From JABCPO02 sp963542845 (lineage in GTDB: Bacteria > Bacillota > Clostridia > TANB77 > CAG-508): a DNA stretch of 11,185 nt. The DNA lies in the NCBI GenBank assembly GCA_963542845.1, contig CAUTZA010000018.1:1-11185 (forward strand), read 5' to 3'. Positions 1 to 7,054 of the stretch are shown piece after piece (the stretch's first letter is position 1; each line of letters begins with the position of its first letter). The notes below the pieces were generated by a model, which had not been told where the DNA came from, did not search any database, and saw only the letters and a list, made by a program, of their open reading frames with translations. Made by a program: the position numbers and the translations under genes.

Positions 1-1385
1 AAAGAATTTGAAATTAAGTTAAAAGAAGAAACAAATCGTGAAATAGTTGAAAGAAGAAATGAAATATCTGCACTAGAAAGAAGAAATTTTCAAAGAGAAG
101 AACAATTAAATAAGAAGGAAGAAAGAATAGAAAAAGAACTAGTTAAGGTACAAAACTTTGAAACAGAGGTTATAAGAAGAGAAAAAGAAGTATCAAACTT
201 TGAAAAAGAAAGAGAATTAGAACTAGAAAAAATAGCACTTCTTTCAAAAGATGAAGCAAGACAGATTATAATAAATGAGTTAGAACATACACTTTCAAGT
301 AGAAAAGCAAAAATTATTAGAAATTATGAAGAAGAAATAAGAGATAATTCTAGAAAGATTGCAAAAGAAGTGATAGTATCTGCAATACAAAAATGTGCGG
401 CAGATCATACATCTACAAGTACAGTATCAATTGTTGAAATACCTAATAATGAAATAAAAGGAAGAATTATAGGTAAAGAAGGTAGAAATATAAGATCTAT
501 AGAAATGAATACAGGAGTTCAAATAATTGTTGATGATACACCAGAAAGTATTACAATATCTGCATTTGATCCTGTAAGAAGAGCAGTTGCAAAACTTGCT
601 ATTGAAAAGTTAATAGAAGATCGGAAGAATACACCCTGCTAAGATAGAAGAAATGGTTGAAAAAGCAGTTATAGAAATTGCAGATGTAGTTGTTGAAGAA
701 GGAAAAAGAGCAGTTCTTGAATCAGGAGTTGATATGCTTCCTTCAGAAATAATCAAACTTTTACGGAAAATTAAAATATAGGACAAGTTATGGGCAAAAT
801 GTTCTTACACACTCAATAGAAGTTGCAAACTTAGCAAGTATAATGGCAGAACTTATAGGGGCAAATAAGAAACTTGCAGCAAGAGCAGGACTTTTACATG
901 ATATAGGAAAAGCACTAGATCATGATCCACAAATACAAGGAACACATGTAGAACTTGGGGTTGAAGTTCTTAGAAAAAATGGAGAACAAGAAGATGTTAT
1001 AAACGCAGTAGAAGCACATCATGGTGATGTTGAACCACAAACAGTAGAAGCAATTTTAGTTCAAGCGGCAGATGCAATATCTTCATCAAGACCTGGTGCT
1101 AGAAGAGACACATTAGAATCATATATAACAAGACTTGAAAACTTAGAAAGAATAGCAAATTCTTTTGAAGGGGTACATAAATCATATGCAATACAAGCAG
1201 GTAGAGAAATAAGAATAATTGTTGATCCAAACAAGATATCTGATGATGAAATGGAAATTTTAGCACATGAAATGGCAGTAAGAATAGAAAATGAACTTGC
1301 ATTCCCTGGTGAAATAAAGGTAAATGTATTAAGAGAAACTAGAAAAACAGATTTTGCAAAACAAAGTAAGGTTAATAGGTATTAA
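1..1385 (+). CDS. rny: RNase Y (endoribonuclease), 5'-truncated, with two +1 CGGA recoding sites
   Basis: RNase Y is a membrane-anchored endoribonuclease that starts bulk mRNA decay in Bacillota. The window begins inside the gene, so the N-terminal membrane anchor is missing. 460 residues are visible, against about 520 in the family. Visible residues 1-125 are a charged coiled coil. The KH domain follows, with GRIIGKEGRNIR near 154-165. The HD domain contains the catalytic pair in LLHDIGKALDHD (His299-Asp300) and a later EAHHGD. The frame is open from 1 to 621, shifts +1 at CGGA 622-625, runs from 626 to 763, shifts +1 again at CGGA 764-767, then runs from 768 to the TAA at 1383-1385. Reading each CGGA as Gly gives EDG-RIHPAKIEEMV and LLG-KLKYRTSYGQN, matching the conserved RNase Y sequence. 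Without shifts translation stops at 640-642, before the HD domain. No other damage is visible, so I call this one functional gene, not a pseudogene. Confidence 0.93.
622..625 (+). other. +1 recoding site CGGA (Gly) in rny, site 1
   Basis: The in-frame codons are GAT CGG AAG and so on, with a TAA stop at 640-642. Skipping the C, or reading CGGA as one codon, gives GAT GGA AGA ATA CAC CCT (DGRIHP), the conserved stretch after the KH domain of RNase Y. The extra C follows a T, so it is not a homopolymer extension. No Shine-Dalgarno-like stimulator precedes it. Confidence 0.85.
764..767 (+). other. +1 recoding site CGGA (Gly) in rny, site 2
   Basis: The frame entered after site 1 reads CTT TTA CGG AAA ATT AAA ATA and then TAG at 779-781. 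Treating CGGA as glycine gives LLGKLKYRTSYGQN, the highly conserved start of the HD region of RNase Y. The upstream frame is already the shifted one, so both shifts are needed for a full-length protein. Confidence 0.85.
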
Positions 1386-1411
1386 GAAAAATAATACTAT
1401 TGAAATAATGA

Positions 1412-1440
1412 TTGACAAAATGATTAAAAAAATATATCTT
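1412..1440 (+). promoter_or_regulatory. Sigma-A-type promoter of leader/paralog module 1
   Basis: A perfect TTGACA (1412-1417) is separated by 17 bases from TATCTT (1435-1440), a -10 with two mismatches to TATAAT. The same arrangement, with the same off-consensus -10, recurs at 2377-2405 before the paralogous gene, which supports it by internal comparison. Initiation would be expected near 1447, giving a leader of about 130 bases before the start codon at 1577. Confidence 0.65.
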
Positions 1441-1488
1441 AAGAGCAAGAACATTTTAAAATAATAAATAATAGTTTAAATAAATATT

Positions 1489-1549
1489 AGAGTAGTTGAA
1501 TATACATATTTATAATATCAAAATATGATTGTATTTTTCTGCTCTTTTA
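1489..1549 (+). terminator. Terminator-like hairpin in leader 1 (possible attenuator)
   Basis: AGAGTAG (1489-1495) pairs with CTGCTCT (1539-1545), with further pairing of GAATATA against TGTATTT closer to the loop. The tail is TTTTATTAG. The hairpin lies between the promoter at 1412 and the start codon at 1577, with no obvious promoter after it. It may therefore both end rny readthrough and attenuate transcription into the next gene. Confidence 0.6.
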
Positions 1550-1576
1550 TTAGTTTAAATAGAAAAGGAGATATTT

Positions 1577-2338
1577 ATGGAAGAAAATAAAGAAGATAAA
1601 AATGAAAGTAAAAACAAAGAAAAAATAATAGTAGAAAACAATGATAATAAGAAAAAATATATTATTCCAGTATTAATAATAGTAATAGTTATTTTAATTG
1701 CAGGAATATGTTATATGTATATGAATTCATCAAATAAGCAAAAGAGTATTGCAGAAAAAGAAAAAACTATAAAAAAACAACAAGAAGAATTATTAAATGC
1801 TGCAAAAGATAAAGAAAAAGACAAAGGAAAACAAAAAGAAAAACAAACTACAAAACCAAATGAACAACAAAAGGAAACTAAATATTTAAGTAAAGAAGAA
1901 TATTTAAAAATATTTAAGGAATATGTAGGAACAGATTTTCCAGGAACACATACAGAAAAAGATCCAAATGGTAAAAAGTTAGAAATATTAGAAGATGTAA
2001 CAGAAGGACTTTTTGATAAGTGTAAATATTATCTTGTAAAAGGGAATATGATTAAAAGTAATAATTCAGGATTCGCAGAAGGAGACTACAAAGTTATTAC
2101 AAGACAACAAGTAAGAGATAGAGCACATCAATTTGTAAGAGATATGGGATATGGTAAAATAACAGAATATAGAGATAATTATGATAAATCAGATCCAGCT
2201 AGTCCTTCAGACTTACAAGTTGATTTAACAGCACATAATAGAGATGAAAAGGAATTAAAATTAACTATTATTTTCTTAAGAGACAAAGAAAACAAAGTTA
2301 CAAATAAGGTATATGCAGCATATGTAGGGATTAAATAA
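1577..2338 (+). CDS. Single-pass membrane protein of unknown function, paralog A
   Basis: The product has 253 residues and I do not recognise its family. The N-terminus is short, charged and cytoplasmic (residues 1-27). A hydrophobic segment follows at about 28-50 (IIPVLIIVIVILIAGICYMY), then a Lys/Glu/Gln-rich, likely coiled-coil linker at about 52-100. The C-terminal domain of about 150 residues is predicted to lie outside the cell; it opens with LSKEEYLKIFKEYVGTDFPG and ends with FLRDKENKVTNKVYAAYVGIK. There is no cleavable signal peptide, so it is probably membrane-anchored. The start is set by AGGAG at 1566-1570, six bases before the ATG. The paralog at 2559-3233 shares the same architecture and the strongest matches at both ends of the C-terminal domain. 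The duplicated promoter and hairpin leader suggest shared regulation. Function is unknown. Confidence 0.85.
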   Translation: MEENKEDKNESKNKEKIIVENNDNKKKYIIPVLIIVIVILIAGICYMYMNSSNKQKSIAEKEKTIKKQQEELLNAAKDKEKDKGKQKEKQTTKPNEQQKETKYLSKEEYLKIFKEYVGTDFPGTHTEKDPNGKKLEILEDVTEGLFDKCKYYLVKGNMIKSNNSGFAEGDYKVITRQQVRDRAHQFVRDMGYGKITEYRDNYDKSDPASPSDLQVDLTAHNRDEKELKLTIIFLRDKENKVTNKVYAAYVGIK

Positions 2339-2376
2339 GGATAATATATACTTTTGGATTTAAATTTAAATAATTG

Positions 2377-2405
2377 TTGACAAAACAATTTTAGGGGTAT
2401 ATCTT
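2377..2405 (+). promoter_or_regulatory. Sigma-A-type promoter of leader/paralog module 2
   Basis: TTGACA (2377-2382), a 17-base spacer and TATCTT (2400-2405) match the promoter at 1412-1440 in both boxes and in spacing, although the spacer sequence differs. Conservation of the boxes with a diverged spacer supports real promoter function. Confidence 0.65.
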
Positions 2406-2458
2406 AAAAGTAAGAAGAATAAAATTATAATAAATAATAATTTAAATAAGTTTTAAGG

Positions 2459-2507
2459 GGCAAAGGAAAATACATATTAAAATATGGATGTATTCCTTTG
2501 TCTTTTT
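2459..2507 (+). terminator. Terminator-like hairpin in leader 2 (possible attenuator)
   Basis: GGCAAAGGAA (2459-2468) pairs with TTCCTTTGTC (2493-2502), and a second helix TACAT/ATGTA lies nearer the loop. The run CTTTTTA follows. It occupies the same place as the hairpin at 1489-1549, but the stem sequence is different, so the structure rather than the sequence is kept. It sits about 50 bases before the next start codon. Confidence 0.7.
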
Positions 2508-2558
2508 ACATATCTTAAAATTAAGAATGAATGAAAAATAAAATTAAAGGAGAAAATT

Positions 2559-3233
2559 ATGGAAGAAAACAAAAATAAAATGGGGAGTAAAATTATAATA
2601 ATAGTATTATTATTGATAATAATTATATTAGTAGGAGGAATATATTATTTAGTAACAGATGTGATTAGTAAAGGTAAAATAATTGCAGAAAAAGAAAAAA
2701 CTATTCAAACTCAAAATGAAGTTATATTAAAGGCTAAAAAAGAGGCAGAAAAACCTAAGGAAGAAAAAGAATTGAGTAAAGAAGAATATTTAAGAATATT
2801 TAAAGAACTTGTAGGAACAGATTTTCCGGGATATCATAATACGAGAGCAAATGACAAAATAATAGAAATAATAGAAAATCCAAAAGAAGGAATGTATCGA
2901 AATAGTAAATATACTATTAGGAAATCAGGTATGTTAAAACAACCTTCATCAGGAATTGCAGAAGGAGAATATAATATACTTACTAAAGAAGAGGTTAAAA
3001 AGTTATTATATGATTTTGCTAAAAAGATGGGGTATAGTAATGTAACAGAATATAAAGAAGATTATGAAATGTCAGAAAAGGGATTTGAAAATGGAATACC
3101 ATTTGATTTAAGTGTTGAACTAGAAGCTAAAAATTCTAAAAATGGAATTTTAAAATTAGCTATATTATTTTTAAGAGATAAAGAAAACAAAGTTACAAAC
3201 AAGGTATATTCAGCATATGTAGGAATTTATTAA
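2559..3233 (+). CDS. Single-pass membrane protein of unknown function, paralog B
   Basis: The product has 224 residues and is a paralog of the protein at 1577-2338. The N-terminus is MEENKNKMGSK. A strongly hydrophobic segment lies at about 11-33, followed by a shorter charged coiled-coil linker containing IIAEKEKTIQTQNE. The C-terminal domain begins with LSKEEYLRIFKELVGTDFPG and ends with FLRDKENKVTNKVYSAYVGIY. The Lys/Gln-rich linker is shorter than in paralog A, which accounts for most of the length difference. AAAGGAG at 2546-2552, six bases before the ATG, fixes the start. A strong terminator follows the gene, so module 2 probably ends here. The divergence between the two copies argues for an old duplication retained for some purpose. 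I cannot assign a function. Confidence 0.85.
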   Translation: MEENKNKMGSKIIIIVLLLIIIILVGGIYYLVTDVISKGKIIAEKEKTIQTQNEVILKAKKEAEKPKEEKELSKEEYLRIFKELVGTDFPGYHNTRANDKIIEIIENPKEGMYRNSKYTIRKSGMLKQPSSGIAEGEYNILTKEEVKKLLYDFAKKMGYSNVTEYKEDYEMSEKGFENGIPFDLSVELEAKNSKNGILKLAILFLRDKENKVTNKVYSAYVGIY

Positions 3234-3238
3234 GTTAT

Positions 3239-3285
3239 AAAATAGAAATAATAATTGTAGTTTACAATATTATTTCTATTTTTAT
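3239..3285 (+). terminator. Rho-independent terminator after paralog B
   Basis: AAATAGAAATAATAATTGTA and TACAATATTATTTCTATTT form a long, nearly perfect stem with one bulged A and a tiny GTT loop, followed by TTTTATG. It lies directly after the stop codon at 3231-3233. Confidence 0.8.
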
Positions 3286-3315
3286 GCTTTTTTATCTCTA
3301 ATATAGTAATTGTTG

Positions 3316-3353
3316 TATAATATGTAGAAAAATAAAGAATAATAGTATATAAT
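3316..3353 (+). promoter_or_regulatory. Possible promoter region of the glycosylation operon
   Basis: Two TATAAT hexamers occur, at 3316-3321 and 3348-3353, between the terminator of the previous unit and the operon's first start codon. Neither has a good -35 at 16-18 bases. A promoter is expected here from the gene layout, but AT-rich DNA yields TATAAT by chance, so the exact site is uncertain. Confidence 0.3.
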
Positions 3354-3383
3354 GATTTTAAATTCAGCATATGGAGTGATTAA

Positions 3384-4153
3384 ATGAATAAAAAGAATAA
3401 CAAAAAGGAAAAGGTAAAAAAAGAAATGAATAACAAAGAACCTAAGATACTTTTAATAATTCCAGCATATAACGAAGAGGAAAATATATTAAAAGTATGT
3501 AGAGATTTAGATAATTACAAACAATATGATTATGTGGTTATAAATGATGGTTCAAAAGATAGCACGCTTAAAATATTAAAAGAAAATAATATTAATCATA
3601 TTGATTTAATATTTAATTTAGGTATTGGTGGTGCTATGCAAACAGGGTACAAATATGCATACCAAAGTGGATATGATGTAGCAATACAATTAGATGGTGA
3701 CCGGACAACATGATCCTAAGTATATAAAAACAATATCTGATGTTGTTTTAAAAGAAGATGTTGATATATGTATCGGAACAAGATATTTAGATAAGTCATC
3801 TAGTGAGTTTCAGTCTACTTTTATGAGAAGATTTGGCAAAGAGGTTATATCAATTATAATGAAAATGCTTTATGGTGTAAAAGTTACAGATCCAACATCA
3901 GGTTTTAGAGCAGTAAATAAGAAGATTATAGAAAAGTTTGCAAAAAAATATCCTATAGAATATCCAGAACCTGAATCAACATCTGAAATGTTAAGACAAG
4001 GCTTTAAAGTTAAAGAAGTTAGTGTAAGTATGAATGAAAGACAAGGGGGAGTTACTTCAATTAATTTTATAAAAAGTATAGATTATATGATAAAAGTTCC
4101 ACTTGCAATACTTCTTCGGAAGATTAAAAGGAAGAGAAAGGAGAGGTAAATAG
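3384..4153 (+). CDS. GT2-family glycosyltransferase with +1 CGGA recoding
   Basis: This cytoplasmic family 2 glycosyltransferase probably loads a sugar from a nucleotide donor onto a polyprenyl phosphate for envelope glycans. The order of motifs is LLIIPAYNEEEN (about 25-36), VVINDGSKDST, NLGIGGAMQTGYKYA, QLDGDGQHDP (about 102-111), then TDPTSGFRAVN and ERQGGVTSI. The last two are usual in the GT2 proteins paired with DUF2304. The frame breaks exactly inside the metal/donor-binding DGDG-QHD: CGGA at 3702-3705 must be read as one Gly. Without the shift, TGA at 3711-3713 ends a 109-residue fragment lacking most of the enzyme. A second CGGA at 4117-4120 lies near the C-terminus. With a shift there the stop is TAG 4151-4153 (255 residues); without it, TAA 4147-4149 (254 residues). 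GGAG about seven bases upstream supports the ATG. DUF2304 starts just after. Confidence 0.88.
3702..3705 (+). other. +1 recoding site CGGA (Gly) in the GT2 catalytic motif
   Basis: The frame reads TTA GAT GGT GAC CGG ACA ACA and then TGA. Reading CGGA as Gly gives LDGDGQHDPKYI, the standard DGDGQHD motif of this GT2 group. Here the extra C follows another C, so this single site could also be explained by a homopolymer error; the other sites cannot. Confidence 0.85.
4117..4120 (+). other. Possible +1 recoding site CGGA near the GT2 C-terminus
   Basis: The frame reads CTT CTT CGG AAG. Read as Arg, the tail is LLRKIKRKRKER with a TAA at 4147-4149. With CGGA as Gly it is LLGRLKGRERRGK with a TAG at 4151-4153. 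Both give nearly the same length, so the sequence does not decide. The CGG-A form matches the five clear sites, and CGG is not used elsewhere in frame, which favours recoding. Confidence 0.5.
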
Positions 4154-4155
4154 TT

Positions 4156-4536
4156 ATGGAAATATCAATGAATTTAAAAATATTTTTAACGATTGGTATA
4201 GTAATATATATATATCTTTCAGTAAAATCATTATTAAAAAATGATTTACAATCATCTTTTATAACATTTTATTTTGTAAGTACAATAGGACTTGTTATTG
4301 CTATAATGATGCCTAAATTCATAGAAAAAATGACAAAAGTTTTTGGATTTGAAACATCATCAAATATGATTTTTTGTATAACAATATTTATACTATTCTA
4401 TATCGTATTTAAACTCACATTAAAACTTTCTAAAGAACAAGAAAGAACAGTACATTTAACACAAGAATTATCAATATTAAAAGCTAAGATAAATAAGATG
4501 GAAAAAATAGAAGGAAATAAAGAGGATAATAAGTAG
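4156..4536 (+). CDS. DUF2304 family membrane protein
   Basis: This small integral membrane protein of 126 residues is the kind that commonly sits next to a GT2 glycosyltransferase in polyprenyl-phosphate glycosylation loci. Three hydrophobic segments are visible, at about 6-23, 34-53 and 70-90. They are followed by a charged, probably coiled-coil cytoplasmic tail (LSKEQERTVHLTQELSILKAKI) that is typical of the family. It starts two bases after the GT2 stop if the second CGGA is recoded (six if not). AAAGGAGAGG lies inside the end of the GT2 gene, so translation is probably coupled. The likely role is to bind or position the glycosyltransferase at the membrane. That is inferred from gene neighbourhood, since the biochemical function of DUF2304 is not established. 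Confidence 0.82.
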   Translation: MEISMNLKIFLTIGIVIYIYLSVKSLLKNDLQSSFITFYFVSTIGLVIAIMMPKFIEKMTKVFGFETSSNMIFCITIFILFYIVFKLTLKLSKEQERTVHLTQELSILKAKINKMEKIEGNKEDNK

Positions 4537-4538
4537 GA

Positions 4539-5033
4539 ATGGATAAGATATTTTTAATAAATATAATTATAAAATTATTTAAGAAAAATAAGTATACAAA
4601 TATGCTAGTAGAATTATACTATAAGTATAAAGAAGTATTTGATTACCTATTTTTTGGTGTATTAGTAACAATAGTAAATTTTGTATCATATTATATTCCA
4701 TCAAATGTATTTCATATAGATAAAATAGTAAGTAATGTGATAGCATTTGTTATCTCAGTTATATTTGCATATTTTGTAAATAAGGTATATGTATTTGAAA
4801 CACCATGGGATAATTTAAAAGAAACATTAAAAGAACTTACATCTTTTATAGTTTCTAGAATAGGTACAGGTCTTTTATGTGATATTTTAATATTTGCACT
4901 TATGATAAATATATTTATGATAAATGATGTAATATCAAAAATAACAACACAAGTATTAGTTGTTGTGTTAAATTATTTAGTAGGTAAATTTATTGTATTT
5001 AAAGGAAAAGGAGAAAATGATGTTAAAAAATAA
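4539..5033 (+). CDS. GtrA-like polyprenyl-phosphate-sugar flippase/membrane protein
   Basis: The product has 164 residues and belongs to the GtrA family, whose members are thought to move undecaprenyl-phosphate-linked sugars across the membrane. After a short basic N-terminus, four membrane segments lie at about 34-52, 62-82, 103-124 and 130-152. The family landmarks are visible: YLFFGVLVTIVNFVSYY in helix 1, the ISVIFAYFVNKVYVF stretch, and the closing NYLVGKFIVFK. The gene starts two bases after the DUF2304 stop. Only a weak, distant GAGG precedes it, suggesting translational coupling to DUF2304. Its 3' end overlaps the following gene by 17 bases. With the GT2 protein it would form the donor-sugar synthesis and flipping pair. 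Confidence 0.88.
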   Translation: MDKIFLINIIIKLFKKNKYTNMLVELYYKYKEVFDYLFFGVLVTIVNFVSYYIPSNVFHIDKIVSNVIAFVISVIFAYFVNKVYVFETPWDNLKETLKELTSFIVSRIGTGLLCDILIFALMINIFMINDVISKITTQVLVVVLNYLVGKFIVFKGKGENDVKK

Positions 5034-6942
5034 TAAAAAAAAGAATAATAATTGTATTAAAAAATATATTCAAATCTTTTTATCAATAGTTATTGCAATG
5101 CTTATAAATTTAAGTTATTCAACAGAAAAAGTAAAAATAAATTTGGGTGATGTTAATATGCTAAATTCATTTTTACAGATAATAGGTATTAATTATCTTT
5201 TGGGGATTTTTTTGGAAAAAGGAAATAGAAAAAAAACAGTGTTTTTTTCAGCAGTATTAGCACTTATATTTTCTTTAATGGCAATACCTAAAATGATAGA
5301 TTTAGTAAACACGCTTACAACATTAGAAAACATTCCAAAATCATATATATTATATTCAGGAATAAAATTTGTTGGAGTATATGTACTTATAACAAGCTTA
5401 TTACTTAGAATTTTTAATTTCTTAGATAAGAAAATGAGTCAAGAAAGTAATGAAGAAAATAGTGAGAAATCTAATTTAATAGAAAAAATAGAAAAATATT
5501 TCTTGGGAAAAGGATTGATTAGCGTAATTATAATAGCAACAGTTATTTCGTTATTATACTTACCATATATGTTAAATTATTATCCAGGAGGTGTTCCAAG
5601 AGATATAGTAGGACAACTTGAAGAAACATTTAATGGAACTTATAGAAATCTTCATCCATTTGTACATACTTTAATAATGGGTAATAGTGTTAAATTTGTA
5701 TATGGAATAACAAATAATATTAATTTTTCAATAGCATTAATTACAATGATAGAAATATTTATATTTGGAATAGTATGTGGTTTAGTTATTAGAAAACTAT
5801 CACAATATAATGTGAAATTTGAATTAAAGGCTATAACATTCCTATTTTTTGCATTATTTCCAATCTTTCCGCAAATTACATTATACATATGGAAAGATAC
5901 ACTTTTTGGAATATTAGTAATGCTATTTATACTAGAGTTAGTAGACATACTTTTAGAAAATCAAAAATATGGTAAAGAGAAAAAAGGAAAAATATACAAT
6001 ATATGTTATTCAATATATTTATCATTCTTAATCTTGATGGTTATGTTTATAAGACATAATGGATACTATGTTATGTTACTTACAGCACCACTTGCGGTAA
6101 TAATGTTATGGAAAAATAAGTTTAGAATACTATTAATATTTATAATTCCTATAATAGTATATAATATTATAACAGGTCCGGTGTATAGCAAAATATTACA
6201 TGTAGCACCATATAGTGAAGGAGAAAAATATTCTATACCACTTCAAGCAATGGCAAGAATAGGGAAATATAGAGACCAAGATGTAACTGAAGAAGATAGA
6301 AATGCAATGAAAAAGTTTATGCAATATGATAAAGCAAGAGAAAAATATATTCCATGGATATCAGATAATGCAAAATTTGGGTCAAATGGAGAAGCATTAA
6401 AGAAAGAAACAAAAGAATTTATTTCACTATATTTAAGACTTTTTGTAAAGTTCCCTAAAGAATCTATACTTGCATTATTAGAACAAACTGAAGGTTATTA
6501 TTCACCAGAAAGTAAGGTTATAGATAATACACCAGAAGGAAAAGCAAATTTTGAAATGATAGAAGCTAAGAACTGGCAAAATTTACCATTAATAGAGCAA
6601 AGAAGAATAATAGATATACCAGCAATGAATAAAATGTTTTTAACAATACATAACAAAAATGTTATGGTTGTAAGCTGGCTAACAAGTATAGGACTTGCAA
6701 TGTGGGCAATAGTATTAACATTATGGTATATAATATATATTAAGGAATACAGATATATATTAGCATATGTTCCAATAATGTTATTATGGCTTACTTGTAT
6801 AGCATCACCAGTATCAGGGGATACAAGATATATATTCCCAGTATTCTGCACACTTCCAATATACCTATTATTACCAATACTTATAAGAAATAATAAGCAA
6901 ATGTTAGAGGTAGAAGAGGTAGAGGTAAAGAAAGAAAAATAA
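5017..6942 (+). CDS. Large polytopic membrane protein, DUF6020-like, probable GT-C-type glycosyltransferase
   Basis: The product has 641 residues with about a dozen hydrophobic segments. Near residues 189-222, outside the first helices, is YYPGGVPRDIVGQLEETFNG followed by RNLHPFVHTLIMG; an acidic residue and an HP motif in such a loop resemble DUF6020 and other GT-C enzymes that use lipid-linked sugars. A soluble section with EGEKYSIPLQAMARIGKY lies in the second half, and SGDTRYIFPVF precedes the last helices near residue 600. I infer that it transfers the sugar delivered by the GT2/GtrA pair to a surface polymer or protein; the substrate is unknown. AAAAGGAG at 5006-5013 sets the start at the ATG at 5017 or the next one at 5020, not the in-frame ATG at 4993. 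It overlaps the GtrA gene and ends the operon at a strong terminator. Confidence 0.78.
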   Translation: MMLKNNKKKNNNCIKKYIQIFLSIVIAMLINLSYSTEKVKINLGDVNMLNSFLQIIGINYLLGIFLEKGNRKKTVFFSAVLALIFSLMAIPKMIDLVNTLTTLENIPKSYILYSGIKFVGVYVLITSLLLRIFNFLDKKMSQESNEENSEKSNLIEKIEKYFLGKGLISVIIIATVISLLYLPYMLNYYPGGVPRDIVGQLEETFNGTYRNLHPFVHTLIMGNSVKFVYGITNNINFSIALITMIEIFIFGIVCGLVIRKLSQYNVKFELKAITFLFFALFPIFPQITLYIWKDTLFGILVMLFILELVDILLENQKYGKEKKGKIYNICYSIYLSFLILMVMFIRHNGYYVMLLTAPLAVIMLWKNKFRILLIFIIPIIVYNIITGPVYSKILHVAPYSEGEKYSIPLQAMARIGKYRDQDVTEEDRNAMKKFMQYDKAREKYIPWISDNAKFGSNGEALKKETKEFISLYLRLFVKFPKESILALLEQTEGYYSPESKVIDNTPEGKANFEMIEAKNWQNLPLIEQRRIIDIPAMNKMFLTIHNKNVMVVSWLTSIGLAMWAIVLTLWYIIYIKEYRYILAYVPIMLLWLTCIASPVSGDTRYIFPVFCTLPIYLLLPILIRNNKQMLEVEEVEVKKEK

Positions 6943-7001
6943 AAAAATAAGAAAGAATATTATAATTTTTAAGAATATTATAATATTCTTTTATTTTTTA
7001 A
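6943..7001 (+). terminator. Terminator of the glycosylation operon
   Basis: AAAGAATATTATA (6953-6965) pairs with TATAATATTCTTT (6979-6991). The stem extends outward through AAAAAATA against TATTTTTT. An alternative perfect 20-base palindrome lies at 6971-6990. It sits immediately after the TAA at 6940-6942, and the flanking A and T tracts could let it work in both directions. Confidence 0.8.
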
Positions 7002-7054
7002 CTTGTATATGATAAGATTTAATGTGAAAAAAATATATAAACAAAGGAGGAAAT

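Larger units (their letters stand above)
1411..1576 (+). repeat. Leader copy 1 of a duplicated promoter-leader-hairpin element
   Basis: This stretch aligns with 2376-2558. Both have TTGACA, then ATATCTTAAgAGcAAGAA-like sequence just after the -10, then an AU-rich piece containing AATAAATAATA and TTTAAATAA, then a long hairpin with a U-rich tail, then a ribosome binding site and a start codon followed by GAAGAAAA. The promoter-to-gene unit therefore seems to have been duplicated together with the coding sequence. The element fits no riboswitch class I recognise. Confidence 0.6.
2376..2558 (+). repeat. Leader copy 2 of the duplicated promoter-leader-hairpin element
   Basis: This is the second copy of the element described at 1411-1576. 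It carries an additional ATATCTTAAAATTAAGAA segment after the hairpin (from about 2511), so that submotif occurs three times between 1434 and 2530. The third occurrence lacks an upstream TTGACA. Confidence 0.55.

Noticed and set aside
1..1385. rny as a decaying pseudogene with two frameshifts
   Set aside because: Both lesions have the same CGG-A form at conserved glycines, all other motifs are intact, and the identical lesion type appears in two other unrelated genes. Random decay would give varied lesions and stops.
1386..1411. A separate terminator right after rny
   Set aside because: Only a tiny ATA/TAT-type stem without a U run is visible. The hairpin at 1489-1549 is the first credible terminator.
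3711..3713. TGA read as Gly or Trp (codes 25/4)
   Set aside because: Reading through the TGA at 3711 or 10389 does not restore family sequence, and intact genes use TGG for Trp and GGN for Gly with no in-frame TGA.
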